This document shows positions 31,130 through 31,706 of a stretch of 31,706 nt of DNA, piece after piece. Position numbers and translations under genes: made by a program. The DNA comes from Cryomorphaceae bacterium. Lineage in GTDB: Bacteria; Bacteroidota; Bacteroidia; Flavobacteriales; Schleiferiaceae. The notes below the pieces were generated by a model. That model was not told the DNA's origin. It saw nothing but the letters and a program-made list of their open reading frames with translations, and made no database searches. The first letter of the stretch is position 1, and every line of letters begins with the position of its first letter. The stretch is from assembly GCA_013205365.1 (NCBI GenBank), contig JABMNC010000061.1, positions 1-31,706 on the forward strand. Direction: 5' to 3'.

Positions 31130-31686
31130 GGAATCGCTTCCAGGGCGCAAAGGTATGCAATTCTGAAGTATAAAGGCCCGGGTCCCAATGTTATATAAAC
31201 ATAAGCGGCTCTAGCTAAAGAGGTTAAATACAGGACTGCAAACGAAATTCCCAAGATGGCAAGGCTTAAATTTCGGTCCGGATCCTGACCTGCGACCCTC
31301 CACCAGGCAAAAGGCACTGCCAAGAGCAGCAAAACAGGCACTAGCACCATGCGAAATTGGTGGTAGGCCTGGTGGCTCCGTAGCGCGTTCCAGACGATGC
31401 CCGCCACACTGTGCACGATCCATGGGAGTACCAAGACCAGCCCAGAACGAAGCGGGTCCATTTGAAAACTCCAATAAAGCAAGCCGACTGCCAAGCCCAT
31501 AGAAGCTAGCGTAATTGCGCTTCCCCATGCCAGGGGCCAGCCTTCAACCCAAAGCTGAACGCCCCAGCGAAGGGCCCGACGCCTGCCCTGCTGGTTGGGA
31601 ACCCAAAGAAGGCCTATTGCCCACAGCCCCGACACGGCAAGGGCATACCACCACCAAGAAATGGGATTTAGGGGCTCTCCGAACAT
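31087..31686 (-). CDS. DUF4271 family membrane protein
   Basis: A 199-residue polytopic membrane protein with about six helices and many Trp. The end of the sequence (YVYITLGPGPLYFRIAYLCALEAIPWLWIY) is the recognisable DUF4271 C-terminus. The family is essentially restricted to Bacteroidota and commonly lies just before hemD, as here. Function is unknown. The ATG at 31686 is preceded, after four bases, by TAACTTAG. The gene's 3' end contains the hemD promoter element and overlaps the hemD start. Confidence 0.88.
   Translation of the reverse strand: MFGEPLNPISWWWYALAVSGLWAIGLLWVPNQQGRRRALRWGVQLWVEGWPLAWGSAITLASMGLAVGLLYWSFQMDPLRSGLVLVLPWIVHSVAGIVWNALRSHQAYHQFRMVLVPVLLLLAVPFAWWRVAGQDPDRNLSLAILGISFAVLYLTSLARAAYVYITLGPGPLYFRIAYLCALEAIPWLWIYHWLSANAK
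31148..31155 (-). promoter_or_regulatory. -7 promoter element of hemD-rnpA, inside the DUF4271 gene
   Basis: TACCTTTG on the minus strand is an exact consensus match, 18 bases before the hemD ATG at 31129, the same distance as at prs. It lies within the coding region of DUF4271, so hemD may have its own promoter besides read-through. Confidence 0.5.
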
Positions 31687-31690
31687 TGGG

Positions 31691-31698
31691 CTAAGTTA
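31691..31698 (-). promoter_or_regulatory. Candidate -7 promoter element, DUF4271 gene
   Basis: TAACTTAG on the minus strand is one base from TAnnTTTG and is followed by CCCA and the ATG at 31686, repeating the four-base spacing seen at tdk, marC and the sulfotransferase gene. The -33 region is cut off by the window edge. Confidence 0.35.
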
Positions 31699-31706
31699 GC
31701 AGTGGC

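Noticed and set aside
1..31706. A new defence, secretion or mobile system
   Set aside because: Every sizeable stretch is accounted for by housekeeping genes, short surface-protein genes or recognisable conserved families, and no nuclease/toxin/reverse-transcriptase cluster was seen.

Overview
The window reads as a gene-dense chromosomal segment of a Bacteroidota bacterium, most likely Flavobacteriales, with fairly high G+C for that group (judged by eye). Several things point there: a TonB-dependent receptor with a carboxypeptidase-regulatory-like N-terminus; a MurF-alanine racemase fusion; a DAHP synthase-chorismate mutase fusion; a DUF4271 gene beside hemD; an L25-pth-prs cluster; a eukaryote-like class I ribonucleotide reductase; a DnaG whose zinc ligands are mostly replaced; and -7 promoter elements of the TAnnTTTG type with little sign of Shine-Dalgarno sequences. 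No insertion sequence, prophage, CRISPR array, integrase or recognisable defence system was seen.

Layout. 1-813: 3' end of glmS (+). 828-5727: a variable-looking surface block with a small beta-barrel protein (-), a sulfotransferase and a GNAT/FemAB-like protein (+, overlapping), and a TonB-dependent receptor (-). 5834-7969: prs, rplY/ctc and pth as one minus-strand operon. 8026-8552: tRNA-Leu(CAA) followed closely by a dCMP deaminase gene (+). 8627-8950: a small acidic lipoprotein gene with a clear promoter and terminator (-). 8960-11089: marC then glyS (-). 11136-19660: a plus-strand run of a DUF3109 protein, nrdB, nrdA, a 52-residue membrane protein, a TerB/J-domain protein, a polyprenyl diphosphate synthase, dnaG and a small holin-like membrane protein. 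19678-25920: a tightly overlapping eight-gene minus-strand train (coiled-coil protein, rsmI, DAHP synthase-chorismate mutase, recJ, trmB, an alkyltransferase-like protein, a YjbR-like protein, DUF502). 25945-29962: tdk, murF-alr and an O-antigen-ligase-like protein (+). 29970-31686: DUF4271, hemD and rnpA (-).

Most genes are housekeeping. nrdAB, dCMP deaminase, tdk and prs supply nucleotides and dNTPs. dnaG, recJ and the alkyltransferase-like protein serve replication and repair. glyS, tRNA-Leu, pth, L25, rsmI, trmB and rnpA serve translation. glmS and murF-alr serve the cell envelope. No gene-free stretch exceeds 300 bases. The longest gaps are 11718-11881, 8553-8679 and 15329-15441.

The most interesting structure that the gene list alone does not explain is a repeated start-site layout. 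An octamer of the form TAnnTTnG, the Bacteroidota -7 element or a one-base variant, sits only 4-6 bases before the start codon of at least eight genes, often a GTG. This predicts leaderless mRNAs and fixes several otherwise ambiguous starts.
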